DNA of 64,000 bases from Nemania diffusa (GCA_038501195.1 JBBPUQ010000010.1:2125501-2189500); one strand, 5' to 3'; positions 11,922-25,428 are shown, numbered from the stretch's first letter. Translations and numbers: made by a program. Notes: a model not told the origin generated them from the sequence alone.

Positions 11922-14736
11922 ATGGACGACCTTTCTAGTTTGGATTGGTCTTCGGCCAACTCTGGGAGCGGGAATGGCAACAAGCCGCCATCCATGAATC
12001 CGATGAGCCCACCTACATTCTATCCAACATTACGCCCGACCCCTTCGCCGCAGCTCTCTGGCCGCTCGACGCCTTTGTCAGCGCAAACCTCGGCAGGCCC
12101 GACCTCGAAACCTGCTGCTTCGAAACCCGCAGCCGATAGTTTTAGTAACCTGGTCAACTTCGGCAGCGCAAAGAGCAACACTAATCTCAGCCTCCGAGAA
12201 CGACAGGAACAGCTCGCCGCAGAGAAGCGACAAAAGGAGGAGGAGCAGAGGCGGAAATTACAATCACAATACGGGGGCGGCCAGTTCTGGGATACGATAG
12301 GCCAAGGGTCGGCTCCCGCTTCACGGACGGTGTCTCCCGGCATCCAGCCGCCGCCTAGCAGCGCAATAGGAAGCATTAGTAGCCAGAAGAAACAGGATGA
12401 CGATGCCGATTTATTCGCAGCTTTCGAAAAGGATACAAAAGTCGACAACTCGAGCCACTATCCCCCACCCATCCAACCACTATCAGAGACAAGTGCTGCT
12501 ACCAGTGCTCCCAAGCTCGATCTATCTAACGCTAACGCGTGGAATAACAACCTCGCACCCAGTACAGGCGAGCTCTACGATGACGATGACGATCCTTTCG
12601 GCCTCGGCCAGCTGAAATCCAAACCTCAAACCAAGCCGCTGCCGACGCCAGAAGTGGAGGATGATGATTTTCTCGGTGACTTGGGCAAACCCGTGGAAGA
12701 AGTTCGGCAGAAGGCGCAAATAGTCGAGCCGAAACGACAGCCTGGGAAGCCAATCGATGATTCTGATACGGAATCTGAGCCCGAAACATCTTCTGAGCGT
12801 CCTGGCTCGGACCCATTTGACAAAGCAGTAGCTGAATTAGTTGACATGGGTTTCACAGCCGAGAATGCAAGACGCGGCCTGACTGAGAGTGGTGCTGGGC
12901 TCAACGTGCAAGCCGCCGTCAGCTGGCTATTGGATGATGCTCATAGACAAGCTCGTAATAAGCAAAAGTCGCAAGAAGCCCCTACCGGGCACACGAGAAG
13001 AGAAGACAGTCGCTCTAGAGACAGCCGTGAAGCTGCTTGGATGAGGAATAATGGAGGCGGAGCAGTGCCTCCGCGCGGAGAATCACAGTCGCCGGCCCAA
13101 ATCGATGATATTTCGAGGAAAGCTGCCGCTATGGGGTCGAGCCTCTTTAAGACAGCGAATTCATTATGGAAGACCGGGCAGAAGCAAGTGCAAAAGGCAG
13201 TGGCTGACTTTCAGCAAGATGCTGGCGACCCAAACCAACCTAAGTGGATGCGTAGCGCACAGCAGGATCGAGCAGTGCCTAGGAGAGAAGCACCCCCGAC
13301 TGCGACTGACGAAGCTCTAATGCTCGAGTCTGGAAAACGTCCAGACAGACAAACATCCCAGCATGGCTCAAACGGGCGCAACACTCCCCGCGATCATAAC
13401 CCTGCTTTGCCCTCCCGGCCATCTAGCCAGTCTAATGTACCTAGATGGCAACAGTCTATGCCATCCGGCTCTACAGATCCTCGAGTAAGACTAAAGAAAC
13501 AGATCGTAGAAGAGGAAAGTGCGCAAGCATATGTCAGCCCAGCCAGAAGGAAGAAGACTACACCACAGCCCGCACAGCCAACACAAAAGACTGAACCCCA
13601 TGGCGGCGATCTTCTCTTTGGTTCGTCAGCTCCAGCGCCCGTCCAAGCGGTACCTCGACGCTCTGCACAACCTTCTCCAGCAACCAAACTAGCCTCACAA
13701 AGTTCATCGAGGCCCATCAGTCCTCGCCCCCCTGCACCGACAAGAAACATACCGACCCTCCCTGCATCAGTTTTACAAGCATCCACTCGCCACCGTCTAG
13801 ATGGAACAGCACATTTCAAACTCGGCGACTATGATGCTGCACACACAGCGTATACTAACTCATTATCCGGCGTTCCGCAAAATCATCCGATCTGCATTGT
13901 TATCCTCACCAACCGGGCGCTGACCTCATTGAAGACTGGTAGTCCCAAGCAGGCGGTCAGCGATGCCGATGGCGCGATCAATATTATTGGACCTTCCCGT
14001 GGCGAAGGTGAGAAGGTGATGCTAGCTGATGGTGAATCACGCGACATGAAAGAACTGTACGGAAAAGCACTGAGTCGAAAAGCAGAAGCTCTCGAACAAA
14101 TGGAGAAATGGGCCGATGCCGGAGATATATGGCAACAGTGCGTTGAAGCTGGGGTAGGTGGTGCCAATGCAGTCGCAGGTCGGCAGCGATGTCAGAAAGC
14201 CCTCGCGCCGAAGCCGAAAGCAACGCCACGACCCGCCCAGGTGCCAAAGCCTCGGCCGCGACCCTCTGCCATGTCTGATCTTGGGCCACAAAAGAGCTCA
14301 GAGGCCGTCGAGCGGCTTCGCGAAGCTAACAGAGCTGCTGAGGCTGCTGACGATGAGAAATTTGCACTTAGTGAAAAGGTTGATGCTCGAATAGCTGCCT
14401 GGCGAGACGGCAAGAGGGAGAATCTACGAGCACTCCTGGGCAGTCTCGACCAGGTCTTGTGGGAGAATAGCGGCTGGAAGAAAGTGGGCTTGCACGAGCT
14501 AGTGATCGCCAACAAGGTTAAGGTTCACTACATGAAGGCGATTGCAAAATGCCATCCAGACAAGGTGAGTGATCACTACGCTTTCTCGATCCACTACCAC
14601 GTGCTTTCGTTATGGTACTGACCACGATACCCAGATTGCTCAAGATGCGAGCACTGAGACACGACTGATTGCCGCTACAGTATTCGCGACTCTCAATGAG
14701 AGTTGGGATAAATTCAAGACCGACAACGGATTATGA
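11922..14736 (+). CDS. swa2: Swa2/auxilin-like J-domain protein (clathrin uncoating)
   Basis: Exons 11922..14564 and 14635..14736 encode 914 aa. The intron has donor AAG|GTGAGT and acceptor CCCAG|ATT and lies just after the HPDK motif. The order of parts is that of Swa2/Aux1: a long Ser/Pro-rich N-terminus with clathrin- or adaptor-binding-type DPF and DLF-like motifs, a UBA domain at about residues 297-340 (VDMGF ... VSWLLDDA), a TPR segment at about 620-780, and a C-terminal J domain at about 832-914 with HPDK. In yeast, Swa2 recruits Hsp70 through its J domain to strip clathrin from vesicles. Reading through the intron would replace the end of the J domain with an unrelated tail, which supports the splice. 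The start is the first in-frame ATG. Confidence 0.93.
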
Positions 14737-16927
14737 GTGGCTCCAACGTATGATTAAAGAATTGAATGTAGATATGACGATAGATGATGCATCAACGACA
14801 AGGTACGCGGCTTTATGGGCCGACGCACGACACGTTTTGATATGAGAGATATCCCCACGGGGTCCCCAAGAATCTAGACTCTGTCAGGCCCCGGACGGCG
14901 AAGTGCCGCTGTTGCCGGTGACAGGTTCCCAAGACCTCTTTTCTCTCTTATGCGATAGAATGCAATGTCTCGTGATTTCTCATCCATGTCTACCGTGATA
15001 ACTCGACTCGGATATCCTTACTGAGCTAGCGATCCCTCATTATGGACAAGCCCGAGCGTCTACAAATTATAACAGATGGGAATATTTCCCAAATAGGCAC
15101 CACAGAGGACAGAACTTCTAATATTAGTTTAGAAACATAGAGGATTGACTACAGGGCAGCTCCTGGTCATTCAATAGGTAATCCGGCAACCAGGATGCTA
15201 ATAGTGAAAATTCTGTTTCCTTATATCAATACTACAGCTCTGCTATGTCATGTTTATAGCCATTCGAAATCCGCCGTTGAGGCATGATCGATCAGATTTT
15301 TCACCATGAACAAGTCCTTTGAATTTTAGCCCTCCTTCCTATTATGTAGGTACATGAGCCCCATATCGTACATATCAGCATACAGTGCCGTAGCGTGACG
15401 GAGACGCCGAGGCAGAAACCCCCGACAGCTAGCCGAAATATGTCGGCACAAAAGCCGCTCGCCGCAAAACGTAACGTTAGGTTTAAATAGAGGCCGGGGA
15501 GGCGAATGAGGAGAAGTTTTTCCCGGATTGTGGGGAAGTTGGAGAATCATCATGCAGGACCAGAGCATTTACGTGGACAGATACATATACCATACATGAC
15601 TTTCCAGTGCTTCTTTTGCAGGGTTACATGGTGTTTTCAGCACGGCAATGCAGGCCAATCTCGGTCCACTAAGAATCGTTCTAGAAGATCGTCTATTGGT
15701 AATGGGTTCTCCAATAGAAACCACACAGCCATCATCTACTTGTGGTAGGCAGTGTTGAAGGCTTCCAGGCTCGATTTTGTCCAAAGGTATCTTAACAACC
15801 TCAAGTTAAAAGAATCCTTGTCTCTTGTCCTTTTGCCAAGGACACTTATTCTCCGCCTACGTCAGAGGCTCCATAGACGGGCTTCCTGATCAGGCAATCC
15901 GTTAAGACCACAAGTACCTACCTAGAATAATCTCTTACCAGGTACCTAGATAGGGTTCGGGTATTGTTGTGGGGGAGGGTAGAAATCTGGGGTTACGGGG
16001 GTTAAGCGAAAAGATCTCATACCTACCTCGCGTTGTTGTGCGCGAACATAATAATACTCCCTTATACGGGTAACGGGAGAAGCGCCAATGCAGGTCAAAG
16101 TTGGCTTGCATCGTCCCGGATTTCGTGTCAACAAGGGCACATGTTCATCTGTATTCTCTCGTTCGCCACTCTCCTGTCCGATGTAGGTACTCATCTACTA
16201 CACATTTTGAAAGTCCACAACATGAGTGAGCATTTGCCGTCTCTAGGTAACTATCTGCCAGGATCATTAAGCGCTTACGCAGAGCACGTGCTTATGGCAA
16301 CTTCGTTACGTACAAGCATTATCTCAGACTCAAAGGATGCTCGGCACTTAACCTGGTTATGTATCTATGTAATTTCATGATAGACTATCGTCTTCATAGA
16401 TATTATCGTCTCGTTCAGAAATCTGACTACCCTGATTTGCAACCAAAGCTACATTTTAGGTACCATGATACATTCTCATCAGGCCTGCAGCAGAGCCTGC
16501 TTGAGCAGTGTAAGTATCGTATTATATACGCTTAGGCTCATGCAACCTTCCAAGGATTGTACGCACATCAGTGGAGATGGGTACTGAGGCGGTGGTCGAA
16601 TGATGGCCATCTAAATGGTTACACCGATTCTGCACCGATGTCCTATTCGCTTCTATCTCCACTACACTACGTCCTTCCATGCCTCAATCCGGCCATGAGG
16701 GCATCCCGTTACGAGAAGGGATCGTCATTTCTGTGCCAATGGCTTGGAGTCTTGGGGAAGCATATAAGAACAGCCGTCGATCCGCCGAATCGGGATTACC
16801 AATGTGTATGTTGACTATCTAGACTATGCTTCCACTCCCAATTAAACGCTCTTAGACAGTTGGTTCGCGGAGGACCTACAAAATCGCTGGGAGAAAAACG
16901 CGGGCGTGAAAGGCAGTCGTCATTACA
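14737..16927. other. Gene-free interval
   Basis: No supported gene is visible between the Swa2 homologue and the sugar transporter. Several open frames up to about 115 codons lack any family signature and overlap one another on both strands. A TACCTACCTAG/GGTACCTAG palindromic patch lies at about 15912-15952. The last part is presumably the transporter promoter and 5' UTR. Confidence 0.6.
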
Positions 16928-18891
16928 ATGGGCAAAAAATTCTTTGGCCTTCGCGGCCAGGCCCTCAACTATGCCGTGGGCCTCGTCGCTGGTTGTGATT
17001 TTCTACTCTTTGGTTATGGTAAGTGAGCATGAAGCTACGTAGCTCTATAAGCTGGATTGAGATTGGCATCATGAGTGAGACTAACATGTCGCAGATCAGG
17101 GTGTCATGGGGGGCATCTTGACGATGCCGCAATTCCTCGACGTCTTTCCCTCCATCAACCCCAACGACGCAGCCATCGCAGATAATGCATCGCTCAAGTC
17201 GAAGCGTGCCGAGACGCAAGGCATTGCGGTCGCCAGCTACAACCTGGGGTGCTTCCTCGGCGCCGTCATCAGCATCTTCATCTCCGACCGTCTCGGGCGC
17301 AAGAGGATGATCATGCTGGGCACCAGCATCATGATCGTCGGCGCCATCCTGCAGGCGTCGTCGACGACTCTCCCCCACCTCATCGTCGGCCGCATCATCA
17401 CCGGCCTCGGCAACGGCGGCAATACCTCAACGGTGCCCACCTGGCAGTCGGAAACGTCGCGCTCGCACAAGCGTGGCAAGCTGGTCATGATCGAGGGCGC
17501 GCTGATCACCGGCGGCATCACGCTCTCGTACTGGATCGACCTCGGCTTCAGCTTTGCGCCGGGCACCATCGCGTGGCGGTTCCCCCTCGCCTTCCAGGTC
17601 GCCTTCTGCCTCTTTATCTTAGCCTTCATCTGGGGTCTCCCCGAGTCGCCGCGTTGGCTGATCTTGAAGAAGCGAGAGGACGAGGCGCGAGAGGTCCTCG
17701 CCGCGCTGGCTGATAGCACTGTTGACGATAAGTATGTGCAAGATGAATTTATGGCTATCAAGGAAACCGTGTTGGAGATGCAAAAGGGCACATTCGCGGA
17801 TCTATTCAAGATGACGAAGGACAGGTTGGTGATCCCTCCCGTATCGAATGTAAGAAACCGGAGACTGATATGATGGGCAGAGAATTCCACCGAACTTTAC
17901 TCGCCTACGTCAACCAGGTCTTCCAGCAAGTATCCGGTAAGACTATCTATCCAATTGTACTGCATGATTACTGGGAGTGATGTTAACACTGCCGGCCATA
18001 GGCATCAACCTTATCACGTACTATGCCGCGGTGATTTACTCGGGACTCAACCTCGGCGGCTTCCTCTCGCGACTCCTCGCCGCGCTCAACGGCACGGAAT
18101 ATTTCATTGCCTCCTGGCCAGCCGTGTATCTCGTCGACCGCGTCGGCCGCCGGAAGCTCATGATCTTCGGTGCTCTGGGGCAGGCCGCGACCATGGCCGC
18201 ACTTGCTGGCGCGGCCTCGCTGACGGGAGGAGACAATCCGCCCAAGGGCCCCGCCATCGCCGTCATCGCGCTTCTATTCGTCTTCAACACGTTCTTCGCC
18301 GTCGGCTGGCTCGGCATGACCTGGCTCTACCCCGCCGAGATCGTGCCTCTCAAGATCCGCGCGCCCGCCAACGCGCTCTCGACCTCGGCCAACTGGATCT
18401 TCAACTTCATCGTCGTCAGTAAGTACTCGATCCCTGAAATATTTATACATATATATATATACACAGACATTATTATTCCATGAAACAAGTTAGCATATGG
18501 AGAGAGAGAGAGAGAAAGAAAGAAGGTTAACTAGGGAATCGCAGTCGTCACCCCCATCGCCTTCAACAGCATCGGCTACAAGACGTACATCGTCTTCGCC
18601 GTCATCAACGCCTTCATCGCGCCCTCGGTGTACTTCTTCTACCCCGAGACGGCGTACCGATCGCTCGAGGAGATGGACGCCATCTTCCACAAAGTCGGCG
18701 GCGCGCGGGGCTTCGTCGACGTCGTGCGCGCGGCCAAGGAGGAGCCCCAGCGGTACGGCCGCGACGGCGAGCTGCTCATCGCCTACGACGAGACCGAGGA
18801 GCACAAGTCTCACCTGCCGCACGCGCAGGCCGTGGAGAACGGCTCCGACAGCGCGGTGGAGAAGGGCACGGGCGGTGTTTTGTCGGGCTAA
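16928..18891 (+). CDS. MFS sugar transporter
   Basis: The five-exon model is 16928..17018, 17095..17824, 17881..17936, 18002..18418 and 18545..18891, encoding 546 aa. All introns are GT-AG and phases agree. Sugar-porter signatures appear in order: FLLFGYDQGVMGG in TM1, DRLGRKRM after TM2, VGRIITGLGNGG, PESPRWL at the end of TM6, QQVSGINLITYY in TM7, DRVGRRKL between TM8 and TM9, and YPETAYRSLEEMD after TM12 in place of the canonical PETKG. It should be a plasma-membrane proton-coupled sugar carrier, but its substrate cannot be read from sequence. The fourth intron (18419-18544) contains TA and GA dinucleotide repeats. The C-terminal cytosolic tail is rich in charged residues. Confidence 0.95.
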
Positions 18892-21800
18892 AAATCGGAT
18901 TTGTCGACTATAGATAGAGCGCGTGGTTCTATTTATTTACTTCTAGATACCCCCGTTTCAGAGCTAGGGATGGATAGTTTGGAGACGGAGAAGTAAAAGT
19001 GTACGAGATGTGCCAGAGCTAAAACAATATATCGAACTTGAATATAATTATATAGGTAAACGCTGTAGCGCAAGAGTCATTGTCATGTTCTAAAGCTCGC
19101 CCGCCTCGTAGAAAAGTCCTAGCAGATAAGCTGATCTACCTTCTCGTCTGGTGCTTCTTCTTCGCTGCAAACTCTACTTCCATACCCTACTTCATATTTC
19201 CCAACCTTGCACCATCCACCCCCCCGTCGCTCAACATTCAGCATCTCTCAATTGCCTAGCTTAGTTGAACTCATTATACACACCCGCAACCCAAGCAAGC
19301 CACTGACGAGTATGATTCTCATGAAAGAATTAAGAAACTATGTGTGCGTATGTGAGTCACTCTATCAGCTAATGATTTATCGCAGGCAGACGAAAAAGAA
19401 AGAAAAAAAACGCGAGAGAGAAAGGTCGAAGCTAAAAGCAGCAAATGAGAAACTTTGTTTCATCACCAGCAGTCAAGCCAACACCCACAAAAGCATCATC
19501 ATCTCTTTACTTCTCTCTTCACCTTCGCCATCCCTAGTCGACATCTAAGTCACTGCCACGCTGACGGTATTCTTCCCTGATGTCATAAACATGTAGCTCA
19601 GCAACATGCTCATAAATGGCACATATCTTGCTTTCCCGTGGTTTCTATTTGTTATACTCGCCATCAGTCCGACACAGTGGGAATATTGGTTATCTAATGG
19701 AGTCAGTTTCCATTTCAGCTATCTGTTTATCCATTCAGTGCGAGTTTGGAACTTGCTCATTATATTATCGGATGGCTCTGCTTAACGATGCACATGAGAC
19801 GCAAAATAGATTTTATGGCGTATACGCTCTTGTCATTATAAATTTACCAAGTGGTTTCATTTATCTGCAACTCGATTGCAGAGGTCTATTCGCGTGTATC
19901 CTAAGATTGGGAGGAGGACCGCGACGAGAGGACGGTACCTCGCAGCAGGAGGGGGACAATTATGGAGAGAAGCCACCAGCGAAAGAAGAGTATGCTGCAG
20001 AGGAGAAATTGGTGATAGAAGTATACCCTAGAGAGGAGCAATACGATGAAGGAGATTTGAAAAGTTGATACTGTCTTCTTAATTGATATATAGAGACTTA
20101 TTTGGACACGTAATAATGCCCGAACCCTTTCTGGGAGGTCTTACCCTATAGAGACAGCGCAATCAATTAGATTAGTAAGGAGCCAAGTAGCGATTTCATA
20201 TTACAGCTATGATAATAAAAAGGCTTGCTAGTAAACCACAAAGTATTAGTAAATAAGAAATCACAAACCGCTTCTTTATACCAATCCATAGTTCGAGGGT
20301 TTTCGGTTCTTTTTACCCTCGCACGACGAATTCTTATAGAATCGCACCCAGAACTTGGGCTTCGCCCGCGTCGCGTACAACCTGGAGTCTCTTTCGAAGT
20401 TAAAATCCGGACTAGATAGAATCCCAACGTCAAATTTCCAGAGAGCTTTAGCAACGACGAATAGCCTGATCTAGCATTAAGACTGTGCCCGACCTATGCA
20501 CTATTTGGTCTCTATCAGCATATCTTTATCTAGATTCCGAGTCACATTTGCTTACGGCCCTCGGTCCGTGGCAGAATGGGAAGCAGAAGTCTGTCAAGGC
20601 GTCTTGGAATGCTGGCTCCCATTGCGCGGGATCCCCCGGCAGCCAGCGCTGCGGCCAATGGTTGTGCGGGTGGTGAAAATACCGGGAGTTGCGCATGAGA
20701 TCAAAGTCGGCGTACCGGATAGTAATCTAAGCTATGTGTTCAGTTTGAGTAGATAGAATAACATTGGAGATGAAAGACTTAGGATGAAGGGTCGAAAGGT
20801 ACATATAGCTTGGTAAGGCTGTACATGCGATTATCTTCTAGTGGTCGTTCAGGGAGCCCTTTAGAGCCTTGATTCGTAAGTCTGATGGTATGGTTAGGTC
20901 ATTCTTAAATGAAGTCATACTCATCAGCAACAACTAGTATCTGCACTGAGCCATACTGCCCTTCTAACTGTAATAGCGGGAATCATGCATCAGATTTTTG
21001 GTATAAAGACCCCCCAAACAGACAAAAAAAAACGTAGAGCCCTTCGTAGATGGACTATGCTAGGTTCTCACTGAAATCTCTCAATCATTTGCGCTACATA
21101 CTTCTCTAGAGTCGAACGTATTACATATACTTAGAATGTAAGAGTCGTGGATGTTATAAAGAATTATCGTAAGATATTTTGGCTAGAGACATGGTTCTTC
21201 CCTTTTATTTGAATACTGAGAGTGTAGGGTTATAATCGAATACGTTTCAGCTGAGGTGTCGAAGGATCGAAATACTAACCTAAGCTACGTCTTGATCACC
21301 AATTTTTTCCCTACCAATTGCGTATAGACGCAGGCGAGTCGACTTACAATTTCAAACTAATTCACTATCTCAGAGCGAGGTCAAACGTTAGCTAAATCTA
21401 ACAATGGTATCTTCAATAATACGGATAGAAATAGTGAAAGCTTCTATTTCCATCATACACTACTACGGGGGGACTGCTGGGGAAATCGCGCGCACCATGT
21501 TCAAAGTTTAAGTTCTTTCATATCTAGCTAACTATGAGGAAAACGCATGCAAGTGAAGCCGGGGTATCATCCATCCTACCAATTCCCTAAACGTGACTCA
21601 ACAACGAACGCCTCTTGAATCCCCACGTCGCCGCATATCCTGCTCTGCTCAAAACCGTACTTTTATTTCAACATTCTCACCCATCTCGAGGGTCTAATCT
21701 GTAAAGAATGACCCTGTGAGTAGAAAGAATGCTGGTAGGGGTTTGTGTATCTTGTGCTAAATTGGGCAAGCATGTTTGAGCCGGTTAATACAGCACGTAT

Positions 21801-22247
21801 TATTGGAGTATATGAGCCAATGTAACGAATCGACTAACGCCGTGGCGAATCAAACGAGGAGAGTTCTTTTGATCGGCTCTGGTACCACATGACCATTGAG
21901 ACGGACTTCATCGCGTCGGCTTGATTTCTCGCCTATATTTCGAATTTTTTCGAGAAGGTGACTGGAGAACATGTTAGACGGGGCTTATCTGGAAAGAAGA
22001 CTCAAAGTTGAAAATGACAAAGGGTTATCGACTACAAATAAGAATATATGCACTTGGTGGCGCATAGAGTAGTGGCTATAAAGCTCTTTTTAATACTGCG
22101 TGCAGCTTGATACTGTGGAAAAATTAAGAGGAAACCGAATATGGGCAGGGGCAAGCTCATAGTGGATAAACCCTTTGGGTTTATCAATTCCACCGTCTGA
22201 ACCACTAGGCTAGGGCTTGACTCGATCGTGTATGCAGCACGACTTCT
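18892..22247. other. Gene-poor interval with possible gene relics
   Basis: Nothing intact is visible in about 3.3 kb. Two plus-strand stretches look faintly coding: 19616-20068, whose second half is Glu/Lys-rich, and 20496-20756, ending in a composed-looking C-terminus with VRVVKIPGVAHEIKVG. Neither has a recognisable family, and I could not join them by plausible splicing, so they are not called as genes. Confidence 0.5.
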
Positions 22248-24529
22248 TCAATGATACTCGACTAGAATGAGAAAAGGGCGAAAATAGGCATACTTAATCG
22301 GCATGTGTCCTCTTGCTTCTTGAACAGCAAGATTCACTCTGTTCAACGCTATCTCTTGCGCTACACCTTGGGCTTCTTTCTCGTGCTCTTCGTAGTGGGT
22401 GCTGATAAGTTTTCGGCCCTTTTCTTCGTGGGCGGCTCGCACGACGTAGCCACAATCGGGCTCTTCGCAGATCCATGTCTGATTGGGTCCCCTTGGTTCT
22501 GTCGAAGGTAGTTTTTCGGCACGAATGACAAGCTGGGTGGATGGTATGTCGTCGTTTTCAGCGTCGGGTTTAGTCTCGCTAGTGGAGCCTGCGTCATCCT
22601 CATCAATGCTACCATTCTCATCTTCGTCCTTGTCTTCATCTTCGGTAAAGTAATGCGACTTTTTGACTTTCTTCTTCAGTGACCCGTCTTCATCGATATC
22701 CATGCTGTCTTCAAAGTCTGCTTCATGCCGCAAGCGTTTCTTGCTTCCCGTAGATGGCCGTAGCCCGGCGGCTTTACCACTCGGGCGACCTCTAGGCGTT
22801 TGCTTACCAGCATACTCCCTAACTTCTGGCCGCGGGTTTTCGATTACAGCCTTTTCTGGACGGATGCCTCGTGCCGACTTTTTGACTCTCCTGACGATTT
22901 GGCTGACTTCTGCTTCTGAGATGAGGGTGAGCGTTGGTGCTTTGGATGCATTCTTCTTTGCCCACTGATAGATCGTAGTATCATGCCACTGGGGGCCTAG
23001 ACGCTGCACTAGATCTCGAGCGTGGTAGAGAAAAATTTCTTCCACCGAGTTGTAGTGCTTTATGTTGCACTCCATGTAAACCTTGGTCTGCCAACTTTTG
23101 GCGGTTATCTGGTGTAGTTGCTTTTTCTGCCTTCCTTCATTGATGAGTTGGAGAATCTGTGCCCTAACGTCTTCTAAAGCGTCAACTAAAACTTCCCCCG
23201 AAGACTTTGCTCCGTCTGCAGCATTAGAGTCCAGTGTTAAGCTGTCTCCCATGCCTCCTTCCTTGTGACTGCGTGATGTTCTTGAGGAAGCACCATTGTT
23301 TTTAGGTGGGTCAATCATGATAACGTCATCATCTTTAGGAGATACTTCTACCGGAGAAGATCTTTTCTTCATCCTTGCAGACCTGGATTGGTGTGCCTCA
23401 TTTGTTTTATTAGGCAGATCGGCGATTTCGGCCTCAGACACTTCACTAGCTCGCGTAGTTCTGGGAGCACTATTCTTGCTACGGCCCTTACCCTTCTTCC
23501 TCCCATCAGCACTCTCTAGTGACGAGGATTTCTCACGCTGGGAATAATCGTAGGCTTTCAGAGGAGAGACATCGGATTGCAAGGGCCGTTTTCTGTCTTT
23601 ATCAGCTAGCAGCTTTACGACAGTCTAAAAGTCCGGTCAGCCTAGAACGCAAGGATATGAATAGAGCAAGAACTAACAGAAAACTTGTCTGCTAGATGAT
23701 TATATAGACCAGTTTCCTTTGGGAAGTGTGACAGAAGAAAAAATGCATTTCGGTAAAGCCGCCGATAAGCATCTGTAAGAGTGAGGCCGTCTCCCGCACG
23801 AAGAGCGTACTATAAAAAAATAGTTAGATCTAACGGCTCTGATGTCCTGTAACTTCAAAGGGGTATAATATTGTGACAAACCTGAAAGAGTAGTTCATCT
23901 AAGTCCAGCGTGACATCTGCCATGGTGGCCTTCTTCTTCTTCTTCGACTTCTGCATTTTCTCGAGAGCAGTTTCGTACTGGTCTAAAAGAGAATAGTGAA
24001 GGCAGACGCCTTGGAACATCTCATCACATATGCGCTGATAGGGCTGCGCGGGAGCAATCTCGAACCAGCCTGCTTTCCCACTGGCCCAAACAACAGGAAC
24101 GGACAGGCTGTCGTCTTTAGCACCGACCGAAAAGGCATGTGAAGCTTCGATCTGAATGCGAAGAGCGCGGGGTTTCATGTGGCGATTGACGACTATATGA
24201 ACGGCACGTCAGTGAGCACTACTGCCTGCAGACAATACATCTCAGAGGGACATACGGTATCGCTCGTTGTCTTTCTCAAGCTCCAGCCTTCCACGAATAA
24301 TAAAGGGACCCTCGAGGTCAACGTGAAGCTGGTTGGCTAAGGTGCCATCGCGGCGATGGACGGTGGCATCGGAGAGAAGGAAGCAGGGCCAATCGTCGGT
24401 GTGGGTGGAGGGGCTGACCGGTTTGAGGACGGAGGCTTCTGTGTAGTGTCGGACAGCTTCTCGCCTTGCCTGGGCAGCATTCTCGGCAGCGGCCTTAGCA
24501 GCGGCGGTAAGTTTTCTACGTCTGACCAT
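22248..24529 (-). CDS. Probable RFTS-like domain / C2H2 zinc-finger nuclear protein
   Basis: The model is complement(22248..23624, 23678..23809, 23882..24192, 24256..24529), encoding 697 aa. A start 18 bases upstream at 24547 is also in frame. Residues about 45-195 resemble the replication-foci-targeting (RFTS/DNMT1-RFD) fold: a W...DATVHRRDG opening, EGPFIIRGRLE, then WFEIAPAQPYQRICDEMF and a helical part. The middle is basic and acidic low complexity with nuclear-localisation-like KKRLR and KKKVKK runs. Near the C-terminus C-x4-C and H-x-H spacing (WICEEPDCGYVV ... STHYEEHE) suggests a C2H2-type finger. Fungal proteins of this layout are presumed chromatin proteins without a methyltransferase domain. 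The last about 15 residues are uncertain, because a GTATGCC donor lies just before the stop and an extra 3' exon is possible. The family call is from memory of the motif pattern. Confidence 0.75.
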
Positions 24530-24551
24530 GGCGGTGGAAATAGACACGGCT

Positions 24552-24590
24552 TAATTGTATTGCACTGTATTGTATTGTATCGTATTGTAG
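24552..24590. repeat. TATTG-type short tandem repeat
   Basis: Degenerate repeats of tgtat/cgtat lie immediately upstream of the start of the RFTS-like gene, in its promoter or 5' UTR. Confidence 0.7.
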
Positions 24591-25040
24591 TGATCGGCAC
24601 CGGTCGCGATGTGGGCTGAGGCAAACGCGAGAGGTTGTAGGATTTTCGCGGATAGTACCTGGAAAAGTGAGTAGATATAGAGGGTGTAGGTCAAGTGTTC
24701 GGGTGGCGATCTTTGAAGATGCAGTCGCAATGTATATTTGGTGAGAAACCAGGAAGGTGGGAGGTGTGGGAGAGGATGAAAGTGAACAATCAGCAAAGGT
24801 ATGAGTAGGTATTTAATTGAGCTATCTAGTTGATAGAAACACGCGACGCACGTACCTTAGGTAGGTACGCAGTACCCCTACTGTGTTTATGTGCCAGAGG
24901 CAGGTACATACACTTTAGCGCGAGACAATGACGCCAGGAGCGTGTCCACTTATAGTGGCGGGGTTTGAGATAATGGGTCGGATACTCTGTAGGTACCTAA
25001 GTAGGAATTTAGTGGGCCAGAGCTTATACACTTAACCCTA

Positions 25041-25238
25041 TCCCTTTGACTACCCACTCGGCACCGCTACATAAATAGTGGAATAGCGGGGCATCCTGCA
25101 TATGCAAGATATACTAATAAAACAATTACCCGAGCTAAATACTGTGATTTCATTGGACTATCTTGTAGTATTTAGTTATGCGAGAATTCCCGCTGTTCCA
25201 CTATTCATGTAGCGGTGCCGAGTAGGTAGTCAAAGGGA
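25041..25238. mobile_element. MITE-like element with about 51-bp terminal inverted repeats
   Basis: The first about 51 bases, starting tccctttgactaccc, match the reverse complement of the last 51 with about four mismatches, all transitions. The inside also pairs partly (ctaaatact against agtatttag). With about 198 bp and no coding capacity, this fits a non-autonomous, foldback-type miniature element. No convincing target-site duplication is visible at the edges, so the exact ends are uncertain. Confidence 0.75.
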
Positions 25239-25428
25239 CAAGAAATTGCAGCCCTGCTTTACAAACTAAGTCTGATTAAGCTCTTCGCTAAACCTTGTTC
25301 GGTTAAGTAAAGTCATTCTCCCAAATCTATCTTTGGAAGTAATCTCTCTATGGTTTTTACTCAACTGTTCCTCTATCATAACTGCAAAGGCAGAAGGCTC
25401 GCATACTGTAGTTCCATGGCATCATATT

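Larger units (their letters stand above)
24548..25428. other. Intergenic interval containing an inverted-repeat element
   Basis: This is the promoter side of the RFTS-like gene and the 3' side of the broken amine oxidase. It contains the TATTG repeat, GTACCTTAGGTAGGTAC-type palindromes near 24850-24870 and 24990, and the 198-bp inverted-repeat element. No gene is seen. Confidence 0.6.

Noticed and set aside
19616..20756. Two plus-strand open stretches as a possible two-exon gene
   Set aside because: Phases and splice sites did not join them convincingly and neither end resembles a known family. They are mentioned only as possible relics.
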